Shown here one piece after another: positions 10,717 to 20,072 of a stretch of DNA of 64,000 nucleotides. The stretch covers positions 24,034 through 88,033 of the forward strand of contig CALXEH010000002.1 of NCBI GenBank assembly GCA_944387285.1, read 5' to 3'. A model generated the notes under the pieces. That model saw nothing but the letters and a program-made list of their open reading frames with translations. It was not told where the DNA came from and searched no databases. The stretch comes from an uncultured Oscillospiraceae bacterium (GTDB taxonomy: Bacteria; Bacillota; Clostridia; Oscillospirales; Oscillospiraceae). Position numbers and translations under genes: made by a program. Within the stretch, counting starts at the first letter, position 1, and every line of letters begins with the position of its first letter.

Positions 10717-13194
10717 ATGGCAAAGGATTACAAACCCGAGGACATAATGTTCCCTGAACAGAGGATCGTCACGAGCGAGATCGTGAACGAGATGAAAGAG
10801 AGCTACATGAGCTACGCCATGAGCGTCATCGTGGGCAGGGCGCTGCCGGACGTGAGGGACGGGCTCAAGCCCGTGCACCGGCGCATACTCTACACGATGT
10901 ACGAGGGCGGGCTCACCTCGGACAAGGCGTTCAAAAAATGCGCCACCGCCGTCGGCGACGTGCTGGGCCACTACCACCCGCACGGCGACGGCTCCGTTTA
11001 CGACGCGCTGGTGCGGCTCGCGCAGGACTTCTCCATGCGCTATCCGCTCATCGACGGCCACGGCAACTTCGGCTCCGTGGACGGCGACCCTCCCGCGGCT
11101 TACCGTTACACCGAGGCCCGCATGGCCAAGATCTCCGACGAGATGCTCCGCGATATCGACAAGGACACCGTGGACTGGGACCCCAACTTCGACGAGAGCC
11201 GCAAGGAGCCCCGCGTGCTCCCCGCGCGCTTCCCCAACCTCCTGGTCAACGGCTCGAGCGGCATCGCCGTCGGCATGGCCACGAATATCCCGCCCCACAA
11301 CCTCACCGAGGTCATAAACGCCTGCATCTGCGTGCTTGAAAACCCCGAGGCCGGGCTCTCCGACCTCATGGAGCACGTCAAGGGCCCCGACTTCCCCACG
11401 AAGGGCATCATCATGGGCCGCAGCGGCATCCGCGCCGCCTACGCCACCGGCAGGGGCAAGATCGTCGTCCGCGCCCGCACCGAGATCGAGGAATACGGCC
11501 ACGAGCGCTACCGCATCATCGTCACCGAGCTGCCCTACCAGGTCAACAAGCGCCAGCTCATCGAGAACATCGCCGACCAGGTGCGCGACAAGCGCCTCGA
11601 GGGCATCTCCGGCCTGCGCGACGAGTCCGACCGCAACGGCATGCGCATCGTCATCGAGATAAAAAAGGACGCCAACACCCAGGTCGTGCTCAACCGGCTC
11701 TTCGCCCAGACCCAGCTGCAGAGCTCCTTCTCCATCAACATGCTCGCGCTGGTGGACGACCAGAGCCAGCCCAAGATCCTCTCCCTGCGCCACATCATCG
11801 ACGAGTACCTCAAGTTCCAGGAGGAGCTCATCACCCGGCGCACCCGCTACGACCTCAGGAAGGCCCGCGAGCGCGAGCACCTGCTGCAGGGCCTGCTCAT
11901 CGCCCAGGACAACATTGACGAGGTCATCCGCATCATCCGCCAGAGCTACGACGACGCCAGGGAGAACCTCATGGCCCGCTTCGGGCTGGACGAGGTCCAG
12001 GCCCAGGCCATCCTCGACATGCGCCTCAAGGCGCTCCAGGGCCTCGACAGGGAGAAGCTCGAGCGCGAATACGCCGAGCTCGAGGAGCGCATCGCCTACT
12101 ACGAGAGCCTGCTGGCTGACCCGGAAAAGATAAAGGGCGTGCTCAAGGACGAGCTCGCCGCCATCCGCGACAAGTACGGCGACGGGCGCATGACCGAGAT
12201 ACAGGACGTCGAGGACGAGATCGACATCGAGGACCTCATCGACGAGGAGGAGTGCGTCTACACCCTGACGCACGGCGGCTATATAAAGCGCCTGCCGGCC
12301 TCCGAGTACCGCGCGCAGGGCCGCGGCGGCAAGGGCATCCGCGCCATGACCACAAGGGAGGAGGACTACGTCGAGACCGTGTTCACCGCCTCGACCCACG
12401 ACTACATCCTCTTCTTCACGAACTTCGGCCGGGTCTACCGCAAGAAGGGCTACCAGATACCGGAGGCCGGCCGGGCCGCGCGGGGCACGAACATCGTGAA
12501 TATCATCCCCGTCGAGCCGGGCGAGAAGGTCGGCGCCATGCTGCATGTGCGCGAGCTGGGCGACATGTACATCTTCATGGTCACGCGCAAGGGCACGGTG
12601 AAGCGCCTGCCGCTGGACTCCATCCGGAACATCCGCAAGACCGGCATCCGCGCGCTGTCCATAGCCGAGGACGACGAGCTCATCACCGTGCGCCTCACCG
12701 ACGGCAGGCAGAACATCCTCATCGCCACGCACGAGGGCTATGCCATCTGCTTTGATGAGAACGACGTGCGCCCGATGGGCCGCGAGGCGGCGGGCGTGCG
12801 CGGCATCAAGCTGCGCGAGGGCGACTATGTCGTGGGGGCGGGCCGGGCCGGCGGCGGCACGGCGCTGCTCTCCGTCACCGAGAACGGCTACGGCAAGCGC
12901 ACGGCGCTCGACGAGTACCTGCGCGGCGGCGACGAGCGCCAGCCCCAGAGCCGCGGCGGCATGGGCCTCAAAAACTACAACTGTACCGAGAAGACCGGCT
13001 ATGTCGCGGACGTCAAGGTCGTGCGCGACGACGACGACCTGCTCATCGTGGCGGACGACGGCACGATCATCCGCATCGCGGCGGATGAGGTCTCCATGCT
13101 GGGCCGCTCGACCCAGGGCGTGCGGCTCATGAGGCCGAACCCGGGCGCGAAGGTCATCTCCGTGGCGCGCACCGAGCGCGAGGAAGCCGAATAA
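10717..13194 (+). CDS. gyrA: DNA gyrase subunit A
   Basis: GyrA is the DNA breakage-reunion subunit of gyrase. The 825 residues show the winged-helix tower with [16 protein letters not shown] near residues 85-100, the catalytic tyrosine in YRYTEARM (about Tyr131), the coiled-coil gate, and a C-terminal beta-pinwheel with six-fold repeats (for example [27 protein letters not shown]). The GyrA box reads QGRGGKG near residue 530, close to the canonical QRRGGKG, which supports gyrase rather than topoisomerase IV. The residue equivalent to E. coli Ser83 is Gly92, while Asp87 is kept as Asp96. AAGGTGG lies upstream of the start. Confidence 0.97.
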   Translation: MAKDYKPEDIMFPEQRIVTSEIVNEMKESYMSYAMSVIVGRALPDVRDGLKPVHRRILYTMYEGGLTSDKAFKKCATAVGDVLGHYHPHGDGSVYDALVRLAQDFSMRYPLIDGHGNFGSVDGDPPAAYRYTEARMAKISDEMLRDIDKDTVDWDPNFDESRKEPRVLPARFPNLLVNGSSGIAVGMATNIPPHNLTEVINACICVLENPEAGLSDLMEHVKGPDFPTKGIIMGRSGIRAAYATGRGKIVVRARTEIEEYGHERYRIIVTELPYQVNKRQLIENIADQVRDKRLEGISGLRDESDRNGMRIVIEIKKDANTQVVLNRLFAQTQLQSSFSINMLALVDDQSQPKILSLRHIIDEYLKFQEELITRRTRYDLRKAREREHLLQGLLIAQDNIDEVIRIIRQSYDDARENLMARFGLDEVQAQAILDMRLKALQGLDREKLEREYAELEERIAYYESLLADPEKIKGVLKDELAAIRDKYGDGRMTEIQDVEDEIDIEDLIDEEECVYTLTHGGYIKRLPASEYRAQGRGGKGIRAMTTREEDYVETVFTASTHDYILFFTNFGRVYRKKGYQIPEAGRAARGTNIVNIIPVEPGEKVGAMLHVRELGDMYIFMVTRKGTVKRLPLDSIRNIRKTGIRALSIAEDDELITVRLTDGRQNILIATHEGYAICFDENDVRPMGREAAGVRGIKLREGDYVVGAGRAGGGTALLSVTENGYGKRTALDEYLRGGDERQPQSRGGMGLKNYNCTEKTGYVADVKVVRDDDDLLIVADDGTIIRIAADEVSMLGRSTQGVRLMRPNPGAKVISVARTEREEAE

Positions 13195-13196
13195 TA

Positions 13197-13637
13197 ATGA
13201 AAAAAGTCTGCATATACACCGACGGGGCCTGCTCGGGAAACCCGGGCCCAGGCGGCTGGGCGGCCATACTTCGCTACAACGGGCACGAGAAGGAGCTCTC
13301 CGGCGGCGAGGCCGTCACGACCAACAACCGCATGGAGCTCACGGCGGTGATCTCGGCGCTGGAGGCGCTCCGCGAGCCCTGCGAGGTGGAGCTCTGGACG
13401 GATTCGCAGTACATCGCCCGCGCGATAAACGAGGGCTGGCTGGCGGGCTGGAAGCGCCGCGGCTGGAAGCGCAAGGAGGGCGAGCTCAAGAATCCCGAGC
13501 TCTGGCAGCGCCTCGACGCGCTGCTGAACACCCACAGCGTCAGCTTCAACTGGGTGAAGGGCCACGACGGGCAGGAGCAGAACGAGCGCTGCGACGCCCT
13601 TGCCGTCGCGCAGAGGGACAAATTTTCGCGACAATGA
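13197..13637 (+). CDS. rnhA: Ribonuclease HI
   Basis: RNase HI degrades the RNA strand of RNA-DNA hybrids, removing primers and R-loops. The 146-residue protein shows the full catalytic set: Asp in [16 protein letters not shown], Glu in [13 protein letters not shown], Asp in LWTDSQYI, and the final Asp in [11 protein letters not shown], plus the basic handle region [13 protein letters not shown] and the active-site His in VKGHDG. It begins 2 nt after the gyrA stop, with GAGGAAG inside the end of gyrA as likely ribosome-binding site, so it is probably expressed from the gyrase operon. Confidence 0.96.
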   Translation: MKKVCIYTDGACSGNPGPGGWAAILRYNGHEKELSGGEAVTTNNRMELTAVISALEALREPCEVELWTDSQYIARAINEGWLAGWKRRGWKRKEGELKNPELWQRLDALLNTHSVSFNWVKGHDGQEQNERCDALAVAQRDKFSRQ

Positions 13638-13647
13638 GGTATTCCAC

Positions 13648-15417
13648 TTGAAAGCAAAAAAACAAAGCAAATTCCACAGATCCGACCTCGCGGTGTTCTT
13701 CTCCTTCTTTAAGCCGCACCGCGGTCTCTTCGCGCTGGATATGAGCTGTGCCGTGGCGGTGGCGGTCATAGACCTGGCGTTTCCGTATATTACACGCATA
13801 TCTATGCAGACGCTGCTGCCTGAGAAGCTCTACACGACCTTCTTTGTCGTGATGGCGGCGATGTTCTGCGCCTACATACTCAAGGGTTTCATGTACTACC
13901 TCATCACCGTGCTGGGGCACAGGATGGGCGTGTACATCGAGGCGGACATGCGGCATGCGGTGTTCAACCACATGCAGAAGCTGTCGTTCTCCTTCTTCGA
14001 CCGGAACAGGACGGGCGTGCTCATGAGCCGCATCACCTCCGACCTGTTTGAGATAACTGAGCTGGCGCACCACGGGCCGGAAGACATACTCATCAGCGTC
14101 CTCACCATCATCGGGTCGCTCATCGTTCTTGCGGGCATAGAGTGGAGGCTCGCCCTGGTGCTGGCGGTCTGCCTGCCGCTGCTCATAATGTTCACGCTCT
14201 CGCGGCGCGTGAGCATGAAAAAGGCCAACCTCGAGGTCAAGCGCCAGACGGCGGAGATAAACGCCGCCATAGAGTCCGGCATCTCCGGCATCAGGACGGC
14301 GAAGGCCTTCGCCAACGAGGAGGCCGAGGACGAGAAGTTCGTCGCCGCCAACGAGCGCTACAAGGCCGCGCGCAACCGCTACTTCAAGGCCATGGGCGGC
14401 TTCATGAGCGGCATGGAGTTCACGACGAGCGTCATGCAGGTGCTGGTGGTGACGGCGGGCGGCGCGCTCATCATGGGCGGGCGGATGGACTATGTCGATC
14501 TCGTGACCTTCTCGCTGTACGTCTCGACCTTCGTGACGCCGGTGCGCAAGCTCGCGAGCTTTTCCGAGGTCTACATGCAGGGCACGGCGGGCTTTTCGCG
14601 CTTTCTCGAGCTCATGCGCACGGAGCCGGACGTGCAGGACGCGCCGGACGCCGTGGAGCTTACGGGCGTGCGCGGCGAGGTGGAGTACCGGGACGTGAGC
14701 TTTTCGTACAACGACGAGGCCGGGCCGGTGCTCGAGCATGTGAGCCTGAAGATAGCGCCGGGCGAGAAGCTGGCGGTCGTCGGCCCTTCGGGCGGCGGCA
14801 AGACCACGCTCTGCCAGCTGCTGCCGCGCTTCTACGACGTGACGGGCGGCGCTGTGCTGGTGGACGGCGTGGACGTGCGGAGCGTGACGCAGGATTCGCT
14901 GCGGCGGAGCATAGGCATCATACAGCAGGACGTGTTCATCTTTGCGGGCACGATAAGGGAGAACATCCGCTACGGGCGGCCGGAGGCGACGGACGCCGAG
15001 GTCGTGGCCGCGGCGGTGCGCGCGGAGATACATCAGGAGATCATGGCGATGCCGGACGGCTATGACAGCTACGTCGGCGAGCGCGGGGTAATGCTCTCCG
15101 GCGGACAGAAGCAGCGGCTGTCGATAGCGCGGGTATTTTTGAAAAACCCGCCCATCCTGGTGATGGACGAGGCGACGAGCGCGCTGGACACCGTGACGGA
15201 GCAGCGCATCCAGGCCTCGCTGGACGAGCTGGCGGAGGGCCGCACGAGCATTATCATCGCCCACCGGCTCTCGACCATCCACGGGGCGGACAGGATAGCG
15301 GTCATAGAGGACGAGCGGGTGCAGGAGCTGGGCACGCACGCGGAGCTGATGGCGAAGGACGGTGTGTACGCCGGGCTGTACCGGGCGCAGACGTTTAAGG
15401 AGGATAAAGATGTATGA
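13648..15417 (+). CDS. ABC exporter, fused permease-ATPase half-transporter
   Basis: A half-size multidrug or lipid exporter of the MsbA/LmrA type. The first 320 residues hold about six membrane segments; the C-terminal ATPase has Walker A GPSGGGKTTL near residue 380, signature LSGGQKQRLSIAR near 485, Walker B ILVMDEATSALDT near 505 and the H-loop IIAHRLST. The substrate cannot be read from the sequence. A TTG at 13648 with GAGGT eight bases upstream is the preferred start; an in-frame ATG at 13600 would overlap rnhA by 38 nt. It overlaps the next gene, an acetyltransferase, by 8 nt. It would act as a homodimer or with an unlinked partner. Confidence 0.9.
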   Translation: MKAKKQSKFHRSDLAVFFSFFKPHRGLFALDMSCAVAVAVIDLAFPYITRISMQTLLPEKLYTTFFVVMAAMFCAYILKGFMYYLITVLGHRMGVYIEADMRHAVFNHMQKLSFSFFDRNRTGVLMSRITSDLFEITELAHHGPEDILISVLTIIGSLIVLAGIEWRLALVLAVCLPLLIMFTLSRRVSMKKANLEVKRQTAEINAAIESGISGIRTAKAFANEEAEDEKFVAANERYKAARNRYFKAMGGFMSGMEFTTSVMQVLVVTAGGALIMGGRMDYVDLVTFSLYVSTFVTPVRKLASFSEVYMQGTAGFSRFLELMRTEPDVQDAPDAVELTGVRGEVEYRDVSFSYNDEAGPVLEHVSLKIAPGEKLAVVGPSGGGKTTLCQLLPRFYDVTGGAVLVDGVDVRSVTQDSLRRSIGIIQQDVFIFAGTIRENIRYGRPEATDAEVVAAAVRAEIHQEIMAMPDGYDSYVGERGVMLSGGQKQRLSIARVFLKNPPILVMDEATSALDTVTEQRIQASLDELAEGRTSIIIAHRLSTIHGADRIAVIEDERVQELGTHAELMAKDGVYAGLYRAQTFKEDKDV

Positions 15418-15955
15418 GATAAAACGCGGCGGGCACGCCGATATGAAGCGCGTCTATCCGATGTTTGAGTACGATTTCAAGGAATGGGAGCGGCCGAGCC
15501 TTGCGGCCTGTCAGGTGGGCCTGATAAAGGGCGCGGAGCTGCTGCTTTTGAAGGACGAGGCCGGGCTCGAGTGCGGCTACGCCTATATGCTCCGGGACAA
15601 GCTCAGGCGCTACGCGCTGCTGGGCTGGCTGGGAGTGTATCCGACGGTGCGCGGCGCCGGAATAGGCGGGCAGTTTTTGGAGCTTATCAAGGAGCGCTAC
15701 GCGGGATACGACTGCGTGTTCCTCGAGGTGACGCAATATCCGGAGCTGGAGAAGGCGCGGCGGCTGGCGGGCTTCTACCGTCGGCACGGCTGGCAGGAGA
15801 CCGGCGTGGGCCGCTACGAGATAGGCGGCGAGCCGACCCTGCTCATGCACCTGGGCGCGGCGCCGGAGCGGCAGGCGGTAAAATACGCCATAGAGGCGGT
15901 GTATTCGCCCATGTATGCGCCCGCGCTGCTTCCGAGGTACGTCAAAGTGGAGTAA
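15410..15955 (+). CDS. GNAT-family N-acetyltransferase
   Basis: A 181-residue protein with the GNAT acetyl-CoA-binding motif A, LGVYPTVRGAGIGGQFLELI (V-x-x-x-x-R-G-x-G-I-G), followed by beta5/alpha4 and the typical late segment LAGFYRRHGWQETGVGRYEI, in which a Tyr precedes a small turn and the beta6 strand. The substrate is unknown. The start is set by AAGGAGG just upstream and lies inside the end of the ABC exporter gene, indicating translational coupling. The roughly 30 residues beyond the GNAT core (EAVYSPMYAPALLPRYVKVE) are of no recognised type. Confidence 0.85.
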   Translation: MYEIKRGGHADMKRVYPMFEYDFKEWERPSLAACQVGLIKGAELLLLKDEAGLECGYAYMLRDKLRRYALLGWLGVYPTVRGAGIGGQFLELIKERYAGYDCVFLEVTQYPELEKARRLAGFYRRHGWQETGVGRYEIGGEPTLLMHLGAAPERQAVKYAIEAVYSPMYAPALLPRYVKVE

Positions 15956-15974
15956 ATTCACAAATAATTTACAT

Positions 15975-16009
15975 GCCGGGGTGGAAAGCGCGCCCCGGCG
16001 TGGTATAAT
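15975..16009 (+). promoter_or_regulatory. Hairpin followed by an extended -10 promoter for the M16 peptidase operon
   Basis: GCCGGGG (15975-15981) and CCCCGGC (15993-15999) can form a stem that may end the upstream message, although no T-run follows. TGGTATAAT (16001-16009) is an extended -10 element with a weak -35. Transcription would begin near 16016, 22 nt before the next start codon. Confidence 0.5.
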
Positions 16010-16037
16010 ATTGAGACCTGACGAAGGGGGACCGAGT

Positions 16038-17342
16038 ATGGAATTCCGGCGGGAGGAGATCATGCCGGCCGTGTATCTGACGGCCCTGCAGACTGACAAG
16101 TTCAAAACCGCCGTGCTGAGCCTGAGCCTGCTCACGCAGCTCGACGCGCAGACGGCTTCCATGAACGCGCTCATCCCCAGCGTACTGCGGCGCGGCACCG
16201 TGCGCTGCCCGGATATGGACAGCCTGGCCTCGTACATGGACGGGCTCTACGGGCTGAAGGCGGAGCCGGTCGTGCGCTGTGTGGGCGAGATACAGGCCCC
16301 GGGCTTTTATCTCAGCTTCCCGGACGACAGGTATCTGCCGGGGAAGGAGCGCCTGCTGCCCAAGGCGGCGGGCCTGCTGGGCGAGCTGCTGCTCTCGCCC
16401 AACACCAGGGGCGGGCTCTTCCTGCCCGACTACGTCGAGCGCGAGCGCTCGAGGCTGGCGCAGCGGATAAGGGCCAGGCGCAACAACAAGGACGGCTACG
16501 CCGTCCTGCGGCTCATAGAGCTCATGTGCGCCTACGAGCCCATCGCGGCGGGCAGCCTGGGCTCGGAGCAGGACGCCGAGGGCGTCAACTATGTGGCCCT
16601 CTCGAAGCACTACAGGAAGCTCATAGCCTCCTCGCCCATCGAGCTCTTCTACTGCGGCACGGCGGGCTTTGACGAGGCCGCCTCGGCGCTGACGGAGGCG
16701 CTCTCGCGGCTGCCCAGGGGCGAGATCGACTGGGACATGGGCACGGAGATAAGGATGAATTCCCTCGAGGAGGAGCCGCGCGTGTTCAACGAGAGCATGG
16801 AGCTCAGCCAGGGCAAGCTGGCCCTGGGCTGGCGGCTCGGCGAGTGCATGGAGGAGCCGGACCTCGCGGCCATACGGGTGTTCAACGCCGTCTACGGCGG
16901 CACGGCGGCCTCGAAGCTCTTCATGAACGTGCGCGAGCGGCTGTCGCTGTGCTACTACGCCTCCTCGGGCGCGGACACGCAGAAGGGCCTGCTGCTGGTC
17001 GCAAGCGCGGTGAACTTTGAGAATTTCGGCCGGGCCAGGGAGGAGATCCTCGCCCAGCTGGAGGCCGTGAAGCGCGGCGAGATAACGGACGAGGAGCTGG
17101 ACACGGCGAGGAAGAGCTGCTCCTCGGCGCTCAGGGCGCTGGAGGACGACCCCGCCGCGCTCGAGTCCTACTGGCTGACCATGAACGTCTCGGGCGCGGA
17201 GCTGGGCCCGGCGGAGCTGGCCGCCTCCTGCGAGCTCGTGACCCGGGAGGAGGCCGCGGCCATAGCCCGCAGCTGTGAGCTCGACGCGGAGCTCTACCTG
17301 CGCGGAAAGGAGGAGGACGGCGATGAGCCTGAGCGTGACTGA
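16038..17342 (+). CDS. M16-family peptidase homologue, YfmF type (inactive subunit)
   Basis: A 434-residue pitrilysin/insulinase-like protein. Like Bacillus YfmF it has the M16 fold features (VLRRGTVRCPDMDSLASYMD at the N-terminus, YGGTAASKLFMNVRERLSLC in the C-terminal half) but lacks the zinc-binding HxxEH at the expected place, so it is probably the non-catalytic partner. The next gene, overlapping by 20 nt, is the YfmH-type subunit with HFLEH. Such pairs form a clam-shaped peptidase chamber, presumably degrading peptides in the cytoplasm. The start MEFRREE was chosen because GAAGGGGGACC precedes it. Confidence 0.85.
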   Translation: MEFRREEIMPAVYLTALQTDKFKTAVLSLSLLTQLDAQTASMNALIPSVLRRGTVRCPDMDSLASYMDGLYGLKAEPVVRCVGEIQAPGFYLSFPDDRYLPGKERLLPKAAGLLGELLLSPNTRGGLFLPDYVERERSRLAQRIRARRNNKDGYAVLRLIELMCAYEPIAAGSLGSEQDAEGVNYVALSKHYRKLIASSPIELFYCGTAGFDEAASALTEALSRLPRGEIDWDMGTEIRMNSLEEEPRVFNESMELSQGKLALGWRLGECMEEPDLAAIRVFNAVYGGTAASKLFMNVRERLSLCYYASSGADTQKGLLLVASAVNFENFGRAREEILAQLEAVKRGEITDEELDTARKSCSSALRALEDDPAALESYWLTMNVSGAELGPAELAASCELVTREEAAAIARSCELDAELYLRGKEEDGDEPERD

Positions 17343-18606
17343 GTACGCGAATATAGGCGAGCGGCTCTATTCCGGCCGGCTCGGCAACGGGCTGAGGCTG
17401 GCCGTGCTGCCCAGGCCGGGCTTTTTGAAGAAATATGCCTTTTTCGCGGCCAATTACGGCGGCGTGATGCGGGATTTCAGCGTCGGAGGCCGCAGGGTCG
17501 CCTCGCCCGAGGGCGTGGCGCATTTCCTCGAGCACAAGATGTTCGACATGCCCTGGGGCAATGCGCTGGGCCTGCTCTCGGCGCGGGGCGCCTCGCCGAA
17601 CGCCTACACCTCCGACTTCATAACCGCCTACCACTTCGAGTGCACCGAGGGCTTTTACGAGGACCTCGACACGCTGCTCGAATTCGTCTCCACGCCGTAT
17701 TTCACCGCCGAGAGCGTGCAGAAGGAGCAGGGCATCATCGGCGAGGAGATAGGCATGACCGAGAACGACCCGGGCCATGCGCTGTACTACGGGCTGATGC
17801 GCTGCCTCTACGAGCACTGCCGGGTCAGGGACAGCGTCATCGGCACGGCGGAGAGCATAGCGCAGATAACGCCCGAGGTGCTGACCGACTGCCACAGGGC
17901 CTTCTACGCGCCCTCGAACTTGCTGCTTTGCGTCGTGGGCGACGTGGAGCCGGAGCGGGTCGCCGAGGCGGCGGAGCGCATACTGCCTAAGGAGTTCTCG
18001 CCCGCGCCGGAGCCGGATTTCGGCCCGCCCGAGGGCCCGGAGCCCTTTGAGCGCCGCTTTATGAAGGAGATGGACGTCTCCGCGCCGCAGTTCATGTTCG
18101 GCGCGAAGCTGAGCCCCGAGGGCGAGGGCGACGGGCTGCTCCGGCGCCAGCTGGTCTGCGCGCTGGCCCTGCGCTGCCTCGCCGGCACGTCCTCGAAGCT
18201 CTACACCTCCATGTACGCCGAAGGGCTCATCCGCAGCTTCTGGAACGAGGCCGACTGGGGCCCCTGCGCGGCCTATGCCGTGTTCGGCGGCGAGGGCCCG
18301 GAGCCGGAGCGCGTGCTCGGGCGCTTCAGCGAGGCCGTGAAGGCCGTCTCGGAGCGCGGCTTTGACGCCGGGAGCTTTGAAAACTGCAAAAGGGCGGAGT
18401 ACGGGCAGCGCCTGCGCCTGCTCGGCAGCGCGTCCGCCGCGGCTGACCGCCTGGCGCGCGGCAGCTTCCTCGGCTGCGAGGAGCTCAGGAGCTTCGAGCT
18501 GCTGCCCGGCATTACAAAGGACGAGTGCGAGAGCTTCGTCAGGGACTTCCTCGGGCCGGAACGCCTGGCGCTTGCAGTCGTGTGCCCTAAACCTCGAAAG
18601 GACTAA
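17323..18606 (+). CDS. M16-family zinc peptidase, YfmH type (catalytic subunit)
   Basis: A 427-residue M16 peptidase with the inverted zinc motif HFLEH (residues 67-71) and the downstream Glu region EQGIIGEEIGMTENDP that supplies the third ligand. The second half has the inactive M16 repeat with the usual R/Y substrate-binding positions. It pairs with the upstream YfmF-type homologue lacking the zinc site. The start MSLSVTEY has AAAGGAGG upstream and overlaps the previous gene by 20 nt. It is followed by lgt after 5 nt, suggesting a common operon. Confidence 0.88.
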   Translation: MSLSVTEYANIGERLYSGRLGNGLRLAVLPRPGFLKKYAFFAANYGGVMRDFSVGGRRVASPEGVAHFLEHKMFDMPWGNALGLLSARGASPNAYTSDFITAYHFECTEGFYEDLDTLLEFVSTPYFTAESVQKEQGIIGEEIGMTENDPGHALYYGLMRCLYEHCRVRDSVIGTAESIAQITPEVLTDCHRAFYAPSNLLLCVVGDVEPERVAEAAERILPKEFSPAPEPDFGPPEGPEPFERRFMKEMDVSAPQFMFGAKLSPEGEGDGLLRRQLVCALALRCLAGTSSKLYTSMYAEGLIRSFWNEADWGPCAAYAVFGGEGPEPERVLGRFSEAVKAVSERGFDAGSFENCKRAEYGQRLRLLGSASAAADRLARGSFLGCEELRSFELLPGITKDECESFVRDFLGPERLALAVVCPKPRKD

Positions 18607-18611
18607 TCTCT

Positions 18612-19574
18612 ATGCCAACTATGATGAGAGACGCCGCCATCAGCTTTCCCATGCTGGGCGGCCTAGAGCTGAATTTCCCCGCGAGCTTTGAGCTCTTCGG
18701 CCACACCTTCTACCTCTACGGCGTGGTCATGGCCATCGCCTTCATCGCGGCGGTGTTCTACGCCTCGAAGCGCGCGCCGCGCGTGGGCATCAAGGGCGAC
18801 GACATTTTCGGCATGGTGCTCTGGGTGCTGCCCATCGCCATCGTCGGCTGCCGCGTCTACTACGTCATCGCCGAGTGGGACAGGTACAAGGACAACTTCT
18901 GGGACGTCTTCAAGATCTGGGAGGGCGGCATCGCCATGTACGGCGGCACGATCGCCGGCGTCATCACGGTCATCATCTGGAGCAGGGTGAAGAAGATCCG
19001 CTTCGCCGCGACGCTGGACGTGGCCTCGTCGGGCCTCATCCTGGGCCAGGTCATAGGCCGCTGGGCGAATTTTGTGAACCGCGAGGCCTTCGGCCGCGAG
19101 ACGGATATCTTCTGCCGCATGGGCCTCACCACGCCCGACGGCACGACCTATTACGTCCACCCGACCTTCCTGTACGAGAGCCTGTGGAACCTCGTGGGCT
19201 TCATCATCATAGACCGCTACTGGTACCGCAAGGAGCACAGGAAATACGACGGGCAGATCTTCATCTTCTACGTCTTCTGGTACGGCGCGGGCCGGGCCTG
19301 GGTCGAGGGCCTGCGTACGGACAGCCTGTACATACCGGGCACGAATATCCGCACCTCCCAGCTGGTGGCGGCGGTCTCGGCGGTGATAGCGCTGGCCCTG
19401 CTGCTCATCAATATAAAGCGCCCGCACAAGCCGACCTACGTCAGCACCCAGGCTGCGGCGGCGGCCATGACCCCGGCCGAAGCCGAGGCCGGGACTGAGG
19501 CTGTGGTCGAGGCGGCGGCTGAGACTGAGGCAAAACAAACTACTGATAAAACGGAGGAAGAACAAGATGTCTGA
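18612..19574 (+). CDS. lgt: Prolipoprotein diacylglyceryl transferase
   Basis: Lgt transfers diacylglycerol from phosphatidylglycerol to the lipobox cysteine of prolipoproteins in the membrane. The 320-residue protein has about seven membrane segments, the signature GRWANFVNREAFG near residue 150 containing the essential Arg and Asn, the GGIAMYGGTIAG segment, and the late RAWVEGLRTDSLYI motif. The C-terminal 45 residues are Ala/Glu-rich and non-membrane, an extension not needed for activity. It would process lipoproteins such as the PrsA-like protein at the left edge of the window. The stop overlaps the next gene's start by 8 nt. Confidence 0.95.
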   Translation: MPTMMRDAAISFPMLGGLELNFPASFELFGHTFYLYGVVMAIAFIAAVFYASKRAPRVGIKGDDIFGMVLWVLPIAIVGCRVYYVIAEWDRYKDNFWDVFKIWEGGIAMYGGTIAGVITVIIWSRVKKIRFAATLDVASSGLILGQVIGRWANFVNREAFGRETDIFCRMGLTTPDGTTYYVHPTFLYESLWNLVGFIIIDRYWYRKEHRKYDGQIFIFYVFWYGAGRAWVEGLRTDSLYIPGTNIRTSQLVAAVSAVIALALLLINIKRPHKPTYVSTQAAAAAMTPAEAEAGTEAVVEAAAETEAKQTTDKTEEEQDV

Positions 19575-20013
19575 TTACAGCGACCTGATAAAATCCCTGA
19601 AGGCGGCGGCCGGCGGCTTTGCCGACATAGCGAAGGACCTGGCCGGCGCGGCGGGCGACAAGGCCCGCGACCTGGCCGGCGGCGCGGGCGAGAAGGCCAA
19701 GGCCCTTGCGCGGCTGGCAAAGCTGACGATGGAGCTCAGCTCCGAGCGCGACAGCCTCAACGAGGCCTATGCCGAGGTGGGCAAGCTCTACTTTGAGACG
19801 GCGGACAAGACCGACCCGGGCGAGATGTACGTCAGGGCCTTTGACCGCGTGATGCTCTCGCTCGCGGCGATAGAGCGCATGGAGACCGAGCTCACCGAGC
19901 TGCGCGCCGCCCTGAACGAGGGCGCCGCCGAGGACGCCGACTTTGAAGACGTGGTCAGCGCCGCCGAAGAGGGCATAGAGGTCGAGATCACCGAGGACAA
20001 GACAGAGGAATGA
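19567..20013 (+). CDS. Hypothetical helical protein, Ala/Lys/Asp-rich N-terminus
   Basis: A 148-residue protein I do not recognise. Residues 10-50 are an amphipathic helical run built on short repeats (DLAGAAGDKARDLAGGAGEK) that resembles the 11-mer periodicity of LEA-like or coiled-coil proteins. The middle (LTMELSSERDSLNEAYAEVG KLY) looks like an antiparallel helical hairpin as seen in small zinc-ribbon-less cell-envelope or phage-shock-like proteins, and the last 30 residues are strongly acidic. There is no signal peptide, Cys or membrane segment. It is translationally coupled to lgt (8-nt overlap, GGAGG upstream) and ends at a strong terminator. Function unknown. Confidence 0.8.
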   Translation: MSDYSDLIKSLKAAAGGFADIAKDLAGAAGDKARDLAGGAGEKAKALARLAKLTMELSSERDSLNEAYAEVGKLYFETADKTDPGEMYVRAFDRVMLSLAAIERMETELTELRAALNEGAAEDADFEDVVSAAEEGIEVEITEDKTEE

Positions 20014-20025
20014 CCCTGAAAACGC

Positions 20026-20059
20026 AAAAAGCGGACGGTCTTAACCGTCCGCTTTTTTT
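20026..20059 (+). terminator. Bidirectional intrinsic terminator
   Basis: GCGGACGGT (20031-20039), loop CTTA, ACCGTCCGC (20044-20052) and seven Ts. An A-run precedes the stem, so it also serves the convergent hydrolase gene. Confidence 0.9.
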
Positions 20060-20072
20060 GCTGCCTGTGCCG

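Noticed and set aside
13600..13648. An ATG 16 codons upstream as start of the ABC exporter
   Set aside because: It would overlap rnhA by 38 nt; the TTG at 13648 has a better spaced GAGGT and a basic N-terminus typical for the family. I cannot exclude it.
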